DNA from: Streptomyces iakyrus
Lineage (GTDB): Bacteria; Actinomycetota; Actinomycetes; Streptomycetales; Streptomycetaceae
NCBI RefSeq assembly: GCF_000717055.1
Contig: NZ_JNXI01000028.1
Coordinates: 26,527-90,526, forward strand
Direction of reading: 5' to 3'
Length of the DNA stretch: 64,000 nucleotides
Part shown: positions 8,572 through 16,544 of the stretch, piece by piece
Position numbering within the stretch: position 1 is the first letter of the stretch
Layout of the letters: each line of letters opens with the position of its first letter
Translations under genes and position numbers: made by a program
Notes under the pieces: model-generated
The model's input: the letters and a program-made list of their open reading frames with translations, nothing else
The model's database searches: none
Told to the model about the DNA's origin: nothing

Positions 8572-9746
8572 TGGACCTCGACTTCACCGCCGCCGAGGAC
8601 GCCTTCCGCGCCGAGGCCCGGGACTGGCTCGCCGCCCGTGTGCCGAGCGTTCCGCTGCCGTCGCTGGAGACCGCCGAGGGGTTCGCCGCCCACCGGGAGT
8701 GGGAGGGCACGCTGTTCGCCGACCGCTGGTCGGTGGTCTCCTGGCCCGAGCAGTTCGGCGGCCGGGGCTGCTCCCTGCTGGAGTGGCTGATCTTCGAGGA
8801 GGAGTACTACCGGGCCGGCGCGCCCGGCCGGGTCTCGCAGAACGGCATCAACCTGCTCGCCCCCACGCTCTTCGAGTACGGGACCGCCGAGCAGCGTGCG
8901 CGGATCCTGCCGTCCATGGCGAGCGGTGAGGTGATCTGGGCGCAGGCCTGGTCCGAGCCCGAGGCGGGGTCCGACCTGGCCTCGCTGCGGTCCGTGGCCG
9001 TACGGACCGTGGGCGGCTGGCGCATCGGCGGGCAGAAGACGTGGTCGTCCCGGGCGGCCTTCGCCGACCGCGCGTTCGGGCTGTTCCGCAGCGATCCGGA
9101 CGCGGACCGGCCGCACCGGGGCCTGACGTACCTGATGTTCCCGCTGGACGCCGACGGGGTGACCGTGCGGCCCATCGGACGGCTGGACGGCAAGCCCGCC
9201 TTCGCCGAGGTGTTCCTCGACGACGTCTTCGTGCCGGACGAGGACGTCGTCGGTGAACCGGGGCAGGGCTGGCGGGTCGCCATGAGCACCAGCGGCAACG
9301 AGCGCGGCCTGACCCTGCGCAGCCCCGGGCGCTTCACCGCCGCGGCCGACCGGCTCGCCTCGTTGTGGCACTCCACCACGGACCCCGGCTCCGGTGGCAC
9401 CGCACTGGGTGACCGGGTCGCCGACGCGGTGATCGGCGCCCGGGCCTACCAGCTCTTCACCTACGCGCATGCCTCGCGCATCGTCGCGGGTGGTTCGATC
9501 GGCGCCGAGTCCAGCCTCAACAAAATCTTCTGGTCCGAACTGGACATCGCCCTGCACGAGACCGCCCTCGATCTGCTCGGCCCCTGCGGCGAGCTGTCCG
9601 ACGAGGCCACCGAGGCGCCGGAGCATGGCAGTTGGGCCGAGGGCTACACCTTCTCGCTGGCTGGGCCGATCTACGCCGGCACCAACGAGATCCAGCGCGA
9701 CATCATCGCCGAGCGGCTGCTCGGCCTGCCGAAGGGACGCCGGTGA
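8571..9746 (+). CDS. acyl-CoA dehydrogenase, steroid-type (catalytic subunit candidate)
   Basis: FAD-dependent acyl-CoA dehydrogenase of 391 residues. It has AWSEPEAGSD (flavin/substrate region), QKTWSS, and YAGTNEIQRDIIAERLLG near the C-terminus. The usual medium-chain catalytic Glu in YEGT is Ala here; Glu 244 in the segment SGNERG lies at the alternative position used by isovaleryl-CoA dehydrogenase and by some mycobacterial steroid enzymes. The start ATG overlaps the hydratase stop by one base, and the stop overlaps the start of a second, shorter dehydrogenase. Such pairs in mycobacterial steroid clusters form alpha2beta2 heterotetramers, which I infer here. Confidence 0.87.
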   Translation: MDLDFTAAEDAFRAEARDWLAARVPSVPLPSLETAEGFAAHREWEGTLFADRWSVVSWPEQFGGRGCSLLEWLIFEEEYYRAGAPGRVSQNGINLLAPTLFEYGTAEQRARILPSMASGEVIWAQAWSEPEAGSDLASLRSVAVRTVGGWRIGGQKTWSSRAAFADRAFGLFRSDPDADRPHRGLTYLMFPLDADGVTVRPIGRLDGKPAFAEVFLDDVFVPDEDVVGEPGQGWRVAMSTSGNERGLTLRSPGRFTAAADRLASLWHSTTDPGSGGTALGDRVADAVIGARAYQLFTYAHASRIVAGGSIGAESSLNKIFWSELDIALHETALDLLGPCGELSDEATEAPEHGSWAEGYTFSLAGPIYAGTNEIQRDIIAERLLGLPKGRR

Positions 9747-10747
9747 TGCGTTTCCTTCTCGACGACGAGCAGCGGGAATTCGCCCGCACCCTGGACGGCA
9801 TGCTGGCATCGGCCGGCACACCCGGCGTCGTACGGGCCTGGGCTTCCGGCGACCACGGACCCGGACGTGCCCTGTGGGCCAGGCTCGCGGAAGCCGGCGT
9901 ATTCGCCCTCGCCGTCCCGGACGAGCACGAGGGTGTGGGGATGCTGCCCGTCGAACTGGCCGTCGCCTTCGGTGAGCTGGGCCGTCATGCCGTGCCCGGT
10001 CCGCTGGCGGAGACGGTCGCCGCCGGGGCCCTGCTGGGCCGGCTCGGGGGCGATACGGCCCACGGCTGGCTGCCGCAGCTCGCGTCGGGCAAGGCCGTGG
10101 TGTCCCTGTGCGTCCTGTCGCCGGGGGGCAGCCCGTACGCGCTGGACGCCGACGCCGCGGACGCGCTGTTCGTCGTGGACGGCGACACCGTACGGCTCGC
10201 GGACTCGCACGGCCCGGTGCAGCCGTCGGCCGACCCGGCGCGCAGGCAGGCCCGCCCGCTCGGCGGCGTCGTGTTCGCGCAGGGGCCCGCGGTGACGGCG
10301 GCCGCCGCGTACGCCGCCGATGCGGCGGCGCTGGCGACAGCGGCCCAGGCCCTCGGGCTGGGTCGGGCACTGCTGGAACGCACGGTGGAGTACGTGCGGC
10401 AGCGCACCCAGTTCGGGGTGGCCGTCGGCTCGTTCCAGGCGGTGAAGCACCGTCTGGCCGACACGCTCATCGCCCTGGAGTTCGCCCAGCCGCTGGTCTA
10501 CGCCGCCGCCTTGGCCCTGGCGGCGGACGATACGGCGGCGGGCCGGGAGGTGGCCGCGGCGAAGCTGTCGGCCTGCGAAGCGGCGTACGGGGCGGCGCGT
10601 ACGGCCCTCCAGCTCCACGGCGCCGTCGGCTACACCGAGGAACCGGACCTGTCCCTGTGGATCCGCAAGGCCCGCCCCCTGCGCACCGCCTGGGGCACTC
10701 CGGCCGTGTGCCGGGCCCGGGTACTTGCGGGCGGAGCGGTGTGGTGA
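9746..10747 (+). CDS. acyl-CoA dehydrogenase, short partner subunit
   Basis: Second acyl-CoA dehydrogenase, 333 residues, clearly shorter and more diverged than its neighbour. The C-terminal helical domain is recognisable (YVRQRTQFGVAVGSFQAVKH and LQLHGAVGYTEEPDLSLW), but the middle beta domain is reduced and the flavin-binding WxT/S region seen in the partner is missing. This matches the non-catalytic or FAD-sharing subunit of heteromeric steroid acyl-CoA dehydrogenases (ChsE/FadE pairs). Translation is coupled to the upstream gene through TGATG. It converges with ipdC, whose stop is only 17 bases away. Confidence 0.84.
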   Translation: MRFLLDDEQREFARTLDGMLASAGTPGVVRAWASGDHGPGRALWARLAEAGVFALAVPDEHEGVGMLPVELAVAFGELGRHAVPGPLAETVAAGALLGRLGGDTAHGWLPQLASGKAVVSLCVLSPGGSPYALDADAADALFVVDGDTVRLADSHGPVQPSADPARRQARPLGGVVFAQGPAVTAAAAYAADAAALATAAQALGLGRALLERTVEYVRQRTQFGVAVGSFQAVKHRLADTLIALEFAQPLVYAAALALAADDTAAGREVAAAKLSACEAAYGAARTALQLHGAVGYTEEPDLSLWIRKARPLRTAWGTPAVCRARVLAGGAVW

Positions 10748-10763
10748 AGCCGGTGGCCCGTCC

Positions 10764-11828
10764 TCACACGGCAGTCGTGAGTCTGCCGAGCGTGGCGTGT
10801 GCCTCGGCCATGATGCCGTCGACGAGTTCGGCGCAGGACGGCAGGTCGTCGATGATCCCACCGACCTGGCCGCAGGCCATCACGCCCAGGTCGGTGCGGC
10901 CGTCGACCATCGCGGCCTTGAGCAGCATCGGGGTGTTGGCGGCCAGCAGGACCTGACTCCAGGTCAGTTCGTTGCCGTGCTTCATGGCCAGGCCGTCGCG
11001 CACCAGGCCGGTCCAGCTCATACCCGACTCCCGTCTGAAGGCGGAGGCGTGCCGCAGGGCGCGCAGCAGGGAAGCCGCACGGCCGGACCGCTCCAGCGCG
11101 TCCACCAGGTCGGTGCGCAGCATGCGGTGGGGCAGGCCGTCGACCTTGGTGGTGACGGTGACGTCCTGGACGCCCGCCGCGAGGTAGCGGGCCTTGACCG
11201 CGTCGGGGACGGTGCTGTCGGAGGTGAGCAGGAAGCGGGTGCCCATGGCCACCCCGGCGGCGCCAAAGGCCAGAGCCGCCACCAGTCCGCGTCCGTCCCG
11301 GAAGCCGCCGGCGGCGATCACGGGGATGTCCACGGCGTCCACGACCTGCGGCAGCAGTACCGTGGTGGCGACGCTGCCGGTGTGACCGCCGCCTTCGCCA
11401 CCCTGCACCAGCACGGCGTCGGCGCCCCAGGCCGCGACCTTCTCGGCATGTCGCCGGGCGCCCACCGAGGGGATGACGACCACACCCGCGTCCTTCAGAC
11501 GGGCGATCAGCTCCGGTCGCGGTGCGAGCGCGAACGAGGCCACCTTGACGCCCTCGTCGAGGATGATCCGCACCCTCTCCCCCGCGTCCGAGGCGTCGGC
11601 CCGGAGGTTGACTCCGAAGGGCGCGTCGGTGCGGGACCTGACCTCGCGCACCGCCGAGCGGAGCTGCTCCGGGGTCATGGTGGCGGACGCCAGGATGCCC
11701 AGGGCTCCGGCGTTGGCCGCGGCGGAGACGAGACGGGGTCCGGCCACCCAGCCCATGCCGGTCTGGACGATGGGGGTGCGCACTCCGACGAGTTCGGTGA
11801 GGGCCGTGGCGACCGCAGTCTCGCTCAT
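10764..11828 (-). CDS. ipdC: IpdC-like FMN-dependent oxidoreductase (nitronate monooxygenase fold)
   Basis: TIM-barrel flavoprotein of the nitronate monooxygenase/2-nitropropane dioxygenase family, 354 residues. The FMN phosphate-binding stretch GGEGGGHTGS (about residue 145) and AAGGFRDGRG (about 175), with FGAAGVAMGTRFL, are diagnostic. In M. tuberculosis and Rhodococcus, IpdC lies beside IpdA and IpdB and oxidises the hydrindane CoA thioester before ring opening. Here it is the last gene of the echA20-ipdA-ipdB-ipdC unit, overlapping ipdB by four bases. Family plus gene order make the assignment firm; the exact reaction in this organism is inferred. Confidence 0.85.
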   Translation of the reverse strand: MSETAVATALTELVGVRTPIVQTGMGWVAGPRLVSAAANAGALGILASATMTPEQLRSAVREVRSRTDAPFGVNLRADASDAGERVRIILDEGVKVASFALAPRPELIARLKDAGVVVIPSVGARRHAEKVAAWGADAVLVQGGEGGGHTGSVATTVLLPQVVDAVDIPVIAAGGFRDGRGLVAALAFGAAGVAMGTRFLLTSDSTVPDAVKARYLAAGVQDVTVTTKVDGLPHRMLRTDLVDALERSGRAASLLRALRHASAFRRESGMSWTGLVRDGLAMKHGNELTWSQVLLAANTPMLLKAAMVDGRTDLGVMACGQVGGIIDDLPSCAELVDGIMAEAHATLGRLTTAV

Positions 11829-12598
11829 GCGGGCACCTCACGGTCGCGGGCGCCGTTCGGGTCGATGACCTCCCGGACGAGGCGCAGCTCCTCGGCGGTG
11901 GGCTCACGGGTGCACGGCACGTCGTCCGGGACGGCGAGGGCGAAACCGGTGGCCTCCAGGATCTGCTCGACCGTGACCCCCGGGTGGCGTGAGCGCAGCC
12001 GCATCGAGTGGTCCGGGGTGGCGAAGTCGAAGACGCCCAGGTTGCTGATCACCTCCGGGACGTGGTGGAAGCGGGTGGCCGACGGGCCGGCCTCGGCCGC
12101 ACGGTCGTACCCGACTCCGCACACCATGTCGACCTGCTCCACGAACACCCGCGGGGAGTGCTTGGGCACCCAGTAACTGGTCGGATTGTTCAGGGTGTTG
12201 ACGGGGGCGCCCCGGACGCCCAGCAGCTGTCGGGCGGGGCGGGCCCAGTCGCCGATGCAGGAGATGTTCTGGTTGCCGTGGCGATCGATCTGGCCGGCGC
12301 CCATCATCACGTGCCGCCGTCCCGTGGCCACGAGCGCCAGGTGCTGACGGTAGGGCAGCCAGCCCTCCACGACCTGGGCGCGGGCACCGAGCGCCGGGAC
12401 GTCGCCGATGAGCAGTGCCTCGCCGTCGGTGAGCAGCAGGTCGGGCGCGAAGGTCAGCTTCGCCAGCCGGGCGCCGATGGCGGGGACGGTGCCCATGGGG
12501 CTCGCCAGGACCTCCCCGGCGTGCCGCCAGGCCTCCGCGCAGGCCACCACGCAGTACTCGGCGCGCGTCACGCCGGTGGTCGTCGCACCGCTGCTCAT
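11825..12598 (-). CDS. ipdB: IpdB-like CoA-transferase family hydrolase, beta subunit
   Basis: 257-residue protein of the class I CoA-transferase superfamily. IpdAB in M. tuberculosis is not a transferase but a hydrolase that opens the last steroid-derived carbocycle of COCHEA-CoA. Visible are VMMGAGQIDRHGNQN, GAPVNTLNNPTSYW and a C-terminal HPGVTVEQILEATGF, all usual for beta-type subunits. The start overlaps the ipdA stop and the stop overlaps the ipdC start, each by four bases (ATGA), so the subunits are translationally coupled. It should act only as a complex with IpdA. Confidence 0.87.
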   Translation of the reverse strand: MSSGATTTGVTRAEYCVVACAEAWRHAGEVLASPMGTVPAIGARLAKLTFAPDLLLTDGEALLIGDVPALGARAQVVEGWLPYRQHLALVATGRRHVMMGAGQIDRHGNQNISCIGDWARPARQLLGVRGAPVNTLNNPTSYWVPKHSPRVFVEQVDMVCGVGYDRAAEAGPSATRFHHVPEVISNLGVFDFATPDHSMRLRSRHPGVTVEQILEATGFALAVPDDVPCTREPTAEELRLVREVIDPNGARDREVPA

Positions 12599-13461
12599 GC
12601 CTGCTGCTCCTCGTGGAAGGCCTTGACGGCGGCCTGGTACGCCTCTTCGTCGCCGGACAGGAACCGCTCGGTGAACCTCTGCCAGGCCTGCGGGTCGCGG
12701 GCGGCCCGGGCGTAGGCCTGCTGGAACGACTCGTCGCGGTCATGGTCCGGGACGCAGGAGGTGAAGTGCGCCCCGTTCGGGGTCTGGACGACGCCGTTCA
12801 CGAAGGCCCGTTTGACCAGCAGGGTCTGCGGACCCGCCTCCTTGAGCAGGTCGGCGGTGTCCACGATCCGCTCGCAGGAGACGTAGGAGGCGGCAGCTGC
12901 CTGGCAGAAGAGGTCGTCGAAGTACGGGTCGGGGCCGAGGTACTGCGCATTGCCCTGCGGGTCCGCCCGGTTGAGGTGGACGAGCGCGGCGTCCAGGCGC
13001 AGAGCGGGGGCCGCGACGAGTTCCTCGGCGTCCTCGTAGGGCGAGGTGACGGTGCGCAGGTGGGCGTTGACCTTCATCACGTCGGAGCCGAGGCCGGCCC
13101 GGACCGGCAGGAAGGGCAGCCGCTGCGCGGCGGCGGTCAGGCCCCACATGAACATGGCCTCGTCCAGTTCCACCAGGTCGAAGGCCCCGCGCTGCCGGGC
13201 GGCGGTGAAGTGCGGTTCCAGGGGGATGGAGTCCAGGGTGGCGAACGGGGCCACGAGGCGGCGGATCCGTCCCGCCGCGGCGAGCAGGCCGACGTCGGGA
13301 CCGCCGTAGGACACCACGGTCAGGTCGGTGATGTCGGAGCGCAGCAGCGCGCGGACCAGGGCCATCGGCTTGCGGCGGGACCCCCAGCCGCCGATGCCCA
13401 GCGTCATGCCGGTGCGGAGCCGGCCGACCACGTGCTCGGCGGTCATCGTCTTGTCGCTCAA
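12595..13461 (-). CDS. ipdA: IpdA-like CoA-transferase family hydrolase, alpha subunit
   Basis: 288-residue alpha subunit of the predicted ring-opening hydrolase IpdAB. The glycine-rich CoA-contact segment TLGIGGWGSRRKPMALVRA occurs near residue 20, followed by SYGGPDVGLL (about 51) and the acidic motif ELDEAMF (Glu 98, Glu 101), in the region where the M. tuberculosis enzyme has its essential Glu. The start ATG overlaps the end of echA20 by four bases. The gene lies in the same order (echA20, ipdA, ipdB, ipdC) as in mycobacteria. Confidence 0.87.
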   Translation of the reverse strand: MSDKTMTAEHVVGRLRTGMTLGIGGWGSRRKPMALVRALLRSDITDLTVVSYGGPDVGLLAAAGRIRRLVAPFATLDSIPLEPHFTAARQRGAFDLVELDEAMFMWGLTAAAQRLPFLPVRAGLGSDVMKVNAHLRTVTSPYEDAEELVAAPALRLDAALVHLNRADPQGNAQYLGPDPYFDDLFCQAAAASYVSCERIVDTADLLKEAGPQTLLVKRAFVNGVVQTPNGAHFTSCVPDHDRDESFQQAYARAARDPQAWQRFTERFLSGDEEAYQAAVKAFHEEQQA

Positions 13462-14294
13462 CGCGATCCCCCTTGGGACGACTTGGAGGACTTGGAGGAC
13501 TTGGACGGCCCGGACGACTCGGATGACGTGTGCGGCTCGGACGGCTTGGCTGCCCGGGACGACACGAACGCCTCGCGGTACCTGTCCGAGATGCCGCTGA
13601 GGTTGGCCTCGAACGTGAAGCCCTGCTCGAAGCGGTAGCTGCGGCGGACGTCCACCGGGTCGATGCCGTTGATCGACGCCTTCGCGAGGCGGATGAGCAG
13701 CCCGTCCTTGGCGGCGATCTCTCTGGCCAGCTCCATCGCCGCGGCGTGCAGCCGCTCGCGTGGGACGACCCGCCAGACCGAGCCGTGGCGGTGCAGTTCG
13801 GCGGCCGTCACGGTGCGCGAGGTGTAGTAGAGCGTCCGCATCAGGTGCTGGGGGACCAGCCGGGCCAGGTGGGTGGCCGCGCCGAGCGCACCCCGGTCCA
13901 GCTCCGGCAGGCCGAAGGTCGCGTCGTCACTCGCCACGATCGCGTCGGCGTTGCCGACCAGGCCGATGCCGCCGCCCACACAGAAGCCCTGCACCGCGGC
14001 GACCACGGGGACCTCGCAGTCGTAGACCGCTGCGAACGCCTCGTAGCAGCCGCGGTTGGTGCCGACGAGCGCCGTGTACCCCTCGGTGCGCTGCATCTCC
14101 TTGATGTCGGCGCCGGCATTGAACCCGCGCCCCGTCGCGGTCAGGACGACACAGCGCACGCCCGGATCGGACCCGGCCGCGCGCACCGCGGCGGCCACGT
14201 CGTACCAGCCCTGTACAGGAAGGGCGTTGACCGGTGGGAAGTCCACGGAGATGACGGCGATGCCCTCTTCGGGGCTTGCGGTGGAGACACCCAT
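13458..14294 (-). CDS. echA20: EchA20-like crotonase, ring-cleaving hydrolase
   Basis: Crotonase-family protein, first gene of the echA20-ipdA-ipdB-ipdC operon. It shows GFNAGADIKEMQ (oxyanion loop, about residue 56-67) and GFCVGGGIGLVGNADAIVAS (about 104). In mycobacteria EchA20 hydrolyses the five-membered ring of the hydrindane CoA thioester to give COCHEA-CoA, the IpdAB substrate. The family core ends near residue 250; beyond it is a 27-residue Ser/Lys/Pro tail (SKSSKSSKSS) encoded by a 9-base tandem repeat, which is not part of the usual enzyme. Transcription starts from the divergent promoter that holds the second KstR2-type operator. Confidence 0.85.
   Translation of the reverse strand: MGVSTASPEEGIAVISVDFPPVNALPVQGWYDVAAAVRAAGSDPGVRCVVLTATGRGFNAGADIKEMQRTEGYTALVGTNRGCYEAFAAVYDCEVPVVAAVQGFCVGGGIGLVGNADAIVASDDATFGLPELDRGALGAATHLARLVPQHLMRTLYYTSRTVTAAELHRHGSVWRVVPRERLHAAAMELAREIAAKDGLLIRLAKASINGIDPVDVRRSYRFEQGFTFEANLSGISDRYREAFVSSRAAKPSEPHTSSESSGPSKSSKSSKSSQGGSR
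13480..13506. repeat. 9-bp tandem repeat encoding the Ser/Lys tail of EchA20
   Basis: Three head-to-tail copies of GACTTGGAG (last base altered in copy three) inside the 3' end of the echA20-like gene. On the coding strand they read as SKS triplets. The length (27 bases, 9-base unit) keeps the frame, so gain or loss of copies would change tail length without breaking ipdA coupling. Confidence 0.85.
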
Positions 14295-14312
14295 GAGCGC
14301 ATCAGCTACCTT

Positions 14313-14332
14313 TCCACCAAACGTTTGTTAGG
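14313..14332. promoter_or_regulatory. KstR2-type operator in the echA20/SDR divergent promoter
   Basis: Sequence TCCACCAAACGTTTGTTAGG, with core ACCAAACGTTTGTT at 14316-14329. It is identical at 16 of 20 positions to the site at 7680-7699 and fits the KstR2 consensus AnCAAGnnCTTGnT except for A and T at the two defined inner positions. It sits 19 bases upstream of the echA20-like start and about 41 upstream of the SDR start, so it can control both directions. Confidence 0.75.
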
Positions 14333-14373
14333 CATGAAGGTAGCAGCGGAGTACGCTTCGCGGGAGGTCCCCC

Positions 14374-15150
14374 ATGGCAACGATCACCGACCTGAGCGGA
14401 CGTGTCGCGGTGGTCACCGGCGGGACGAGGGGCGTGGGCGCGGGCATCACCCGGGCCCTGCTGGAGGCCGGAGCGGAGGTGGTGACCTGCGCCCGGCGCC
14501 CCGCGGACCGGCCTGTCGGAGCGGCGGGGCGCACCGCCCGGTTCCTCCCGGTCGACCTGCGTGACGCGGACGCCGTCGGCGCCTTCTTCACGGACGTGAG
14601 GGACGAGTACGGCAGGCTGGACGTCCTCGTCAACAACGCCGGGGGCACGCCGTACCGGATGCTCGACGAAGGCGGGGCCGAACGGCACGCACGGGTCATC
14701 GAGTTGAATTTGCTCGCTCCCCTGACCGCCTCCCTCGCCGCCTACGAGCAGATGCGCGCCCAGCCCGGCGGCGGGTCCATCGTCATGATCGGCAGTGTCG
14801 GCGGCAGCCGCCCGTCACCGGGCTCGGCGGCCTACGGCGCGGCCAAGGCGGGGCTGGAGCAGCTGGCCCGCAGCATGGCCGTGGAATGGGCCCCGCTGAT
14901 CAGGGTCAACACCCTCGTCCTCGGCATGGTGCGCACCGAGCTGTCGCATCTGCACTACGGCGACGAGGACGGCGTCGCGGCCGTCGGCCGCACGGTGCCG
15001 CTCGGCCGGCTCGCCGATCCGGACGAGGTGGGCGACGCCTGTGTCTTCCTCGCCTCCGATCGCGCGGCGTACATCAGCGGTGCGAGTCTGCTCGTCCACG
15101 GCGGTGGTGAACGCCCGGCCTTCCTCGACGCTGCAACCGCCGACAACTGA
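14374..15150 (+). CDS. SDR family oxidoreductase of the HIP-degradation cluster (Rv3549c-type)
   Basis: 258-residue short-chain dehydrogenase. TGGTRGVGAG near residue 16, NNAGG near 87, the catalytic IGSVGG Ser and YGAAKAG Tyr/Lys are all present; the C-terminus has the usual DEVGDACVFLASD and a GASLLVHGG end. A GGAGG ribosome site precedes the ATG at 14374. It is the first of two SDR genes read divergently from echA20, the same arrangement as the SDR genes bordering echA20 in the M. tuberculosis KstR2 regulon. It probably handles a hydroxyacyl- or oxoacyl-CoA of the pathway. Confidence 0.85.
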   Translation: MATITDLSGRVAVVTGGTRGVGAGITRALLEAGAEVVTCARRPADRPVGAAGRTARFLPVDLRDADAVGAFFTDVRDEYGRLDVLVNNAGGTPYRMLDEGGAERHARVIELNLLAPLTASLAAYEQMRAQPGGGSIVMIGSVGGSRPSPGSAAYGAAKAGLEQLARSMAVEWAPLIRVNTLVLGMVRTELSHLHYGDEDGVAAVGRTVPLGRLADPDEVGDACVFLASDRAAYISGASLLVHGGGERPAFLDAATADN

Positions 15151-15186
15151 ACTCGCTCCCCGACTTCCAGCGGAAGGACCCTGAGC

Positions 15187-16095
15187 ATGTCCGGACTGTG
15201 CAGCGAACGCGTCGCGATCGTCACGGGGTCGGGGCGCGGACTCGGCCGGGCGCACGCCCTCGCCCTCGCCGCCGAAGGGGCGAAGGTGGTCGTGAACGAC
15301 CTCGGTGTCGGCCTGGACGGGACCGGTTCCGGTACGGGGCCCGCCCAGCTCGTCGTCGACGAGATCGTTGCCCGCGGAGGGCAGGCGGTCGCTCACGGCG
15401 GGGACATCGCCACGACGGACGGCGCGGCCTCGTTGATCCGCGCCGCCGTCGAGACCTATGGCCGCCTCGACACCCTGGTCAACAACGCCGGGTTCCTGCG
15501 CGACCGCATGCTGGTGCACCTCGGCGAGGACGACTGGGACGCCGTCATGCGTGTCCATCTCAAGGGGCACTTCCTTCCGCTGAAGTACGCGGCGGCCCAC
15601 TGGCGTGCCGAAGCCAAGGCGGGCCGTGCGCCGGCGGCCCGGGTCGTCAACACGAGCAGCGGGGCGGGGTTGCTGGGGAGCGTCGGCCAGGGCAACTACT
15701 CCGCGGCCAAGGCCGGAATCATCGGGCTGACCTTGGTCGCCGCCGCCGAGATGGGCCGTTACGGCGTCCTGGTCAACGCCATCGCCCCTGCGGCGCGTAC
15801 CCGGATGACCGAGGCGACGTTCGCGGAGACCATGGCGGCACCTGACACCGGCTTCGACGCCATGGCCCCGGAGAACGTGTCCCCGCTGGTCGTGTGGCTC
15901 GGCTCCTCGGCCTCGGCCGGTGTGACGGGGCGGGTCTTCGAGGCGGAGGGCGGTCGCATCACGGTCATGGAGGGGTGGCGCCCGGGTCCCACAGCGGACA
16001 AGGGCGCCCGGTGGTCCCCGGCCGGGGCCGGGGAGGCGGCGCTAAAGCTCCTCGCGGAGGCTAGGGTGCCGGAGCCGGTGTACGGGGCGCGGTGA
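15187..16095 (+). CDS. SDR family oxidoreductase (Rv3548c/MFE-type) of the HIP cluster
   Basis: 302-residue SDR of the subgroup related to the dehydrogenase domain of peroxisomal multifunctional enzymes: the insert VNDLGVGLDGTGSG after the first strand is typical. TGSGRGLGRAH, NNAGF, the Ser of NTSSGAG and YSAAKAG are present. Such enzymes oxidise (3R)- or related hydroxyacyl-CoA. It follows the preceding SDR by 36 bases and ends the KstR2-type block; the next DNA is a broken phosphotransferase gene. Confidence 0.85.
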   Translation: MSGLCSERVAIVTGSGRGLGRAHALALAAEGAKVVVNDLGVGLDGTGSGTGPAQLVVDEIVARGGQAVAHGGDIATTDGAASLIRAAVETYGRLDTLVNNAGFLRDRMLVHLGEDDWDAVMRVHLKGHFLPLKYAAAHWRAEAKAGRAPAARVVNTSSGAGLLGSVGQGNYSAAKAGIIGLTLVAAAEMGRYGVLVNAIAPAARTRMTEATFAETMAAPDTGFDAMAPENVSPLVVWLGSSASAGVTGRVFEAEGGRITVMEGWRPGPTADKGARWSPAGAGEAALKLLAEARVPEPVYGAR

Positions 16096-16105
16096 GCTCC
16101 AGTGG

Positions 16106-16510
16106 TTGAAGGCACTTCCCTGGTGTGGCCAGCACCGGCCCCGTGTGCTGTTCGACGTACCGCCCTCAAGGCCGGAAGACGCCCGGATCACCGGCGTCGT
16201 CGACTGGGCAGCGACCTCCTGGGGCCCGGCGGATCTCGATGTAGCGCACTGCTCCGTCAATCTCGCACTGCTGCACGGACCGGAGTGGGGTCTGCGGTTC
16301 CCCGAGGCGTATGAGGAGGCCGGCGGGGTGCTGACCGCGGCCGCGAGTGAGCGACGGTACTGGCTGGTGCGGGACGCATTGGCCGCCTCGGAAGAAGTGC
16401 AGTCGGTGTCGCAGCCATGGCGGGAGGCAGGGAGGACTGAGCTGACGACGCGGGCTGTGGAGGAGCGACTGGACGCCTACGTCACCGCCCTGATGGGCAC
16501 GCTGGCCTGA
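16106..16510 (+). pseudogene. 5'-truncated phosphotransferase (aminoglycoside phosphotransferase fold)
   Basis: Only the C-terminal part of an APH/choline-kinase-like protein remains. The segment ITGVVDWAATSWGPADLDVAH corresponds to the metal-binding Asp motif and following helix of the family, and the rest to the C-terminal helices up to a normal stop. Upstream, where the catalytic HRDxHxxN loop should be, the sequence reads GQHRPRVLFDV, a degenerate version, and no N-lobe is present. It starts immediately after the last SDR gene, so a deletion or recombination end probably lies here. Confidence 0.7.
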
Positions 16511-16544
16511 GCCAAGACGGTCCGGGCCGACCCCAGCCCACGTC

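Noticed and set aside
13480..13506. Tandem repeat as a possible CRISPR or mobile-element end
   Set aside because: Unit of 9 bases, no spacers, inside a coding frame; it is a simple in-frame repeat.
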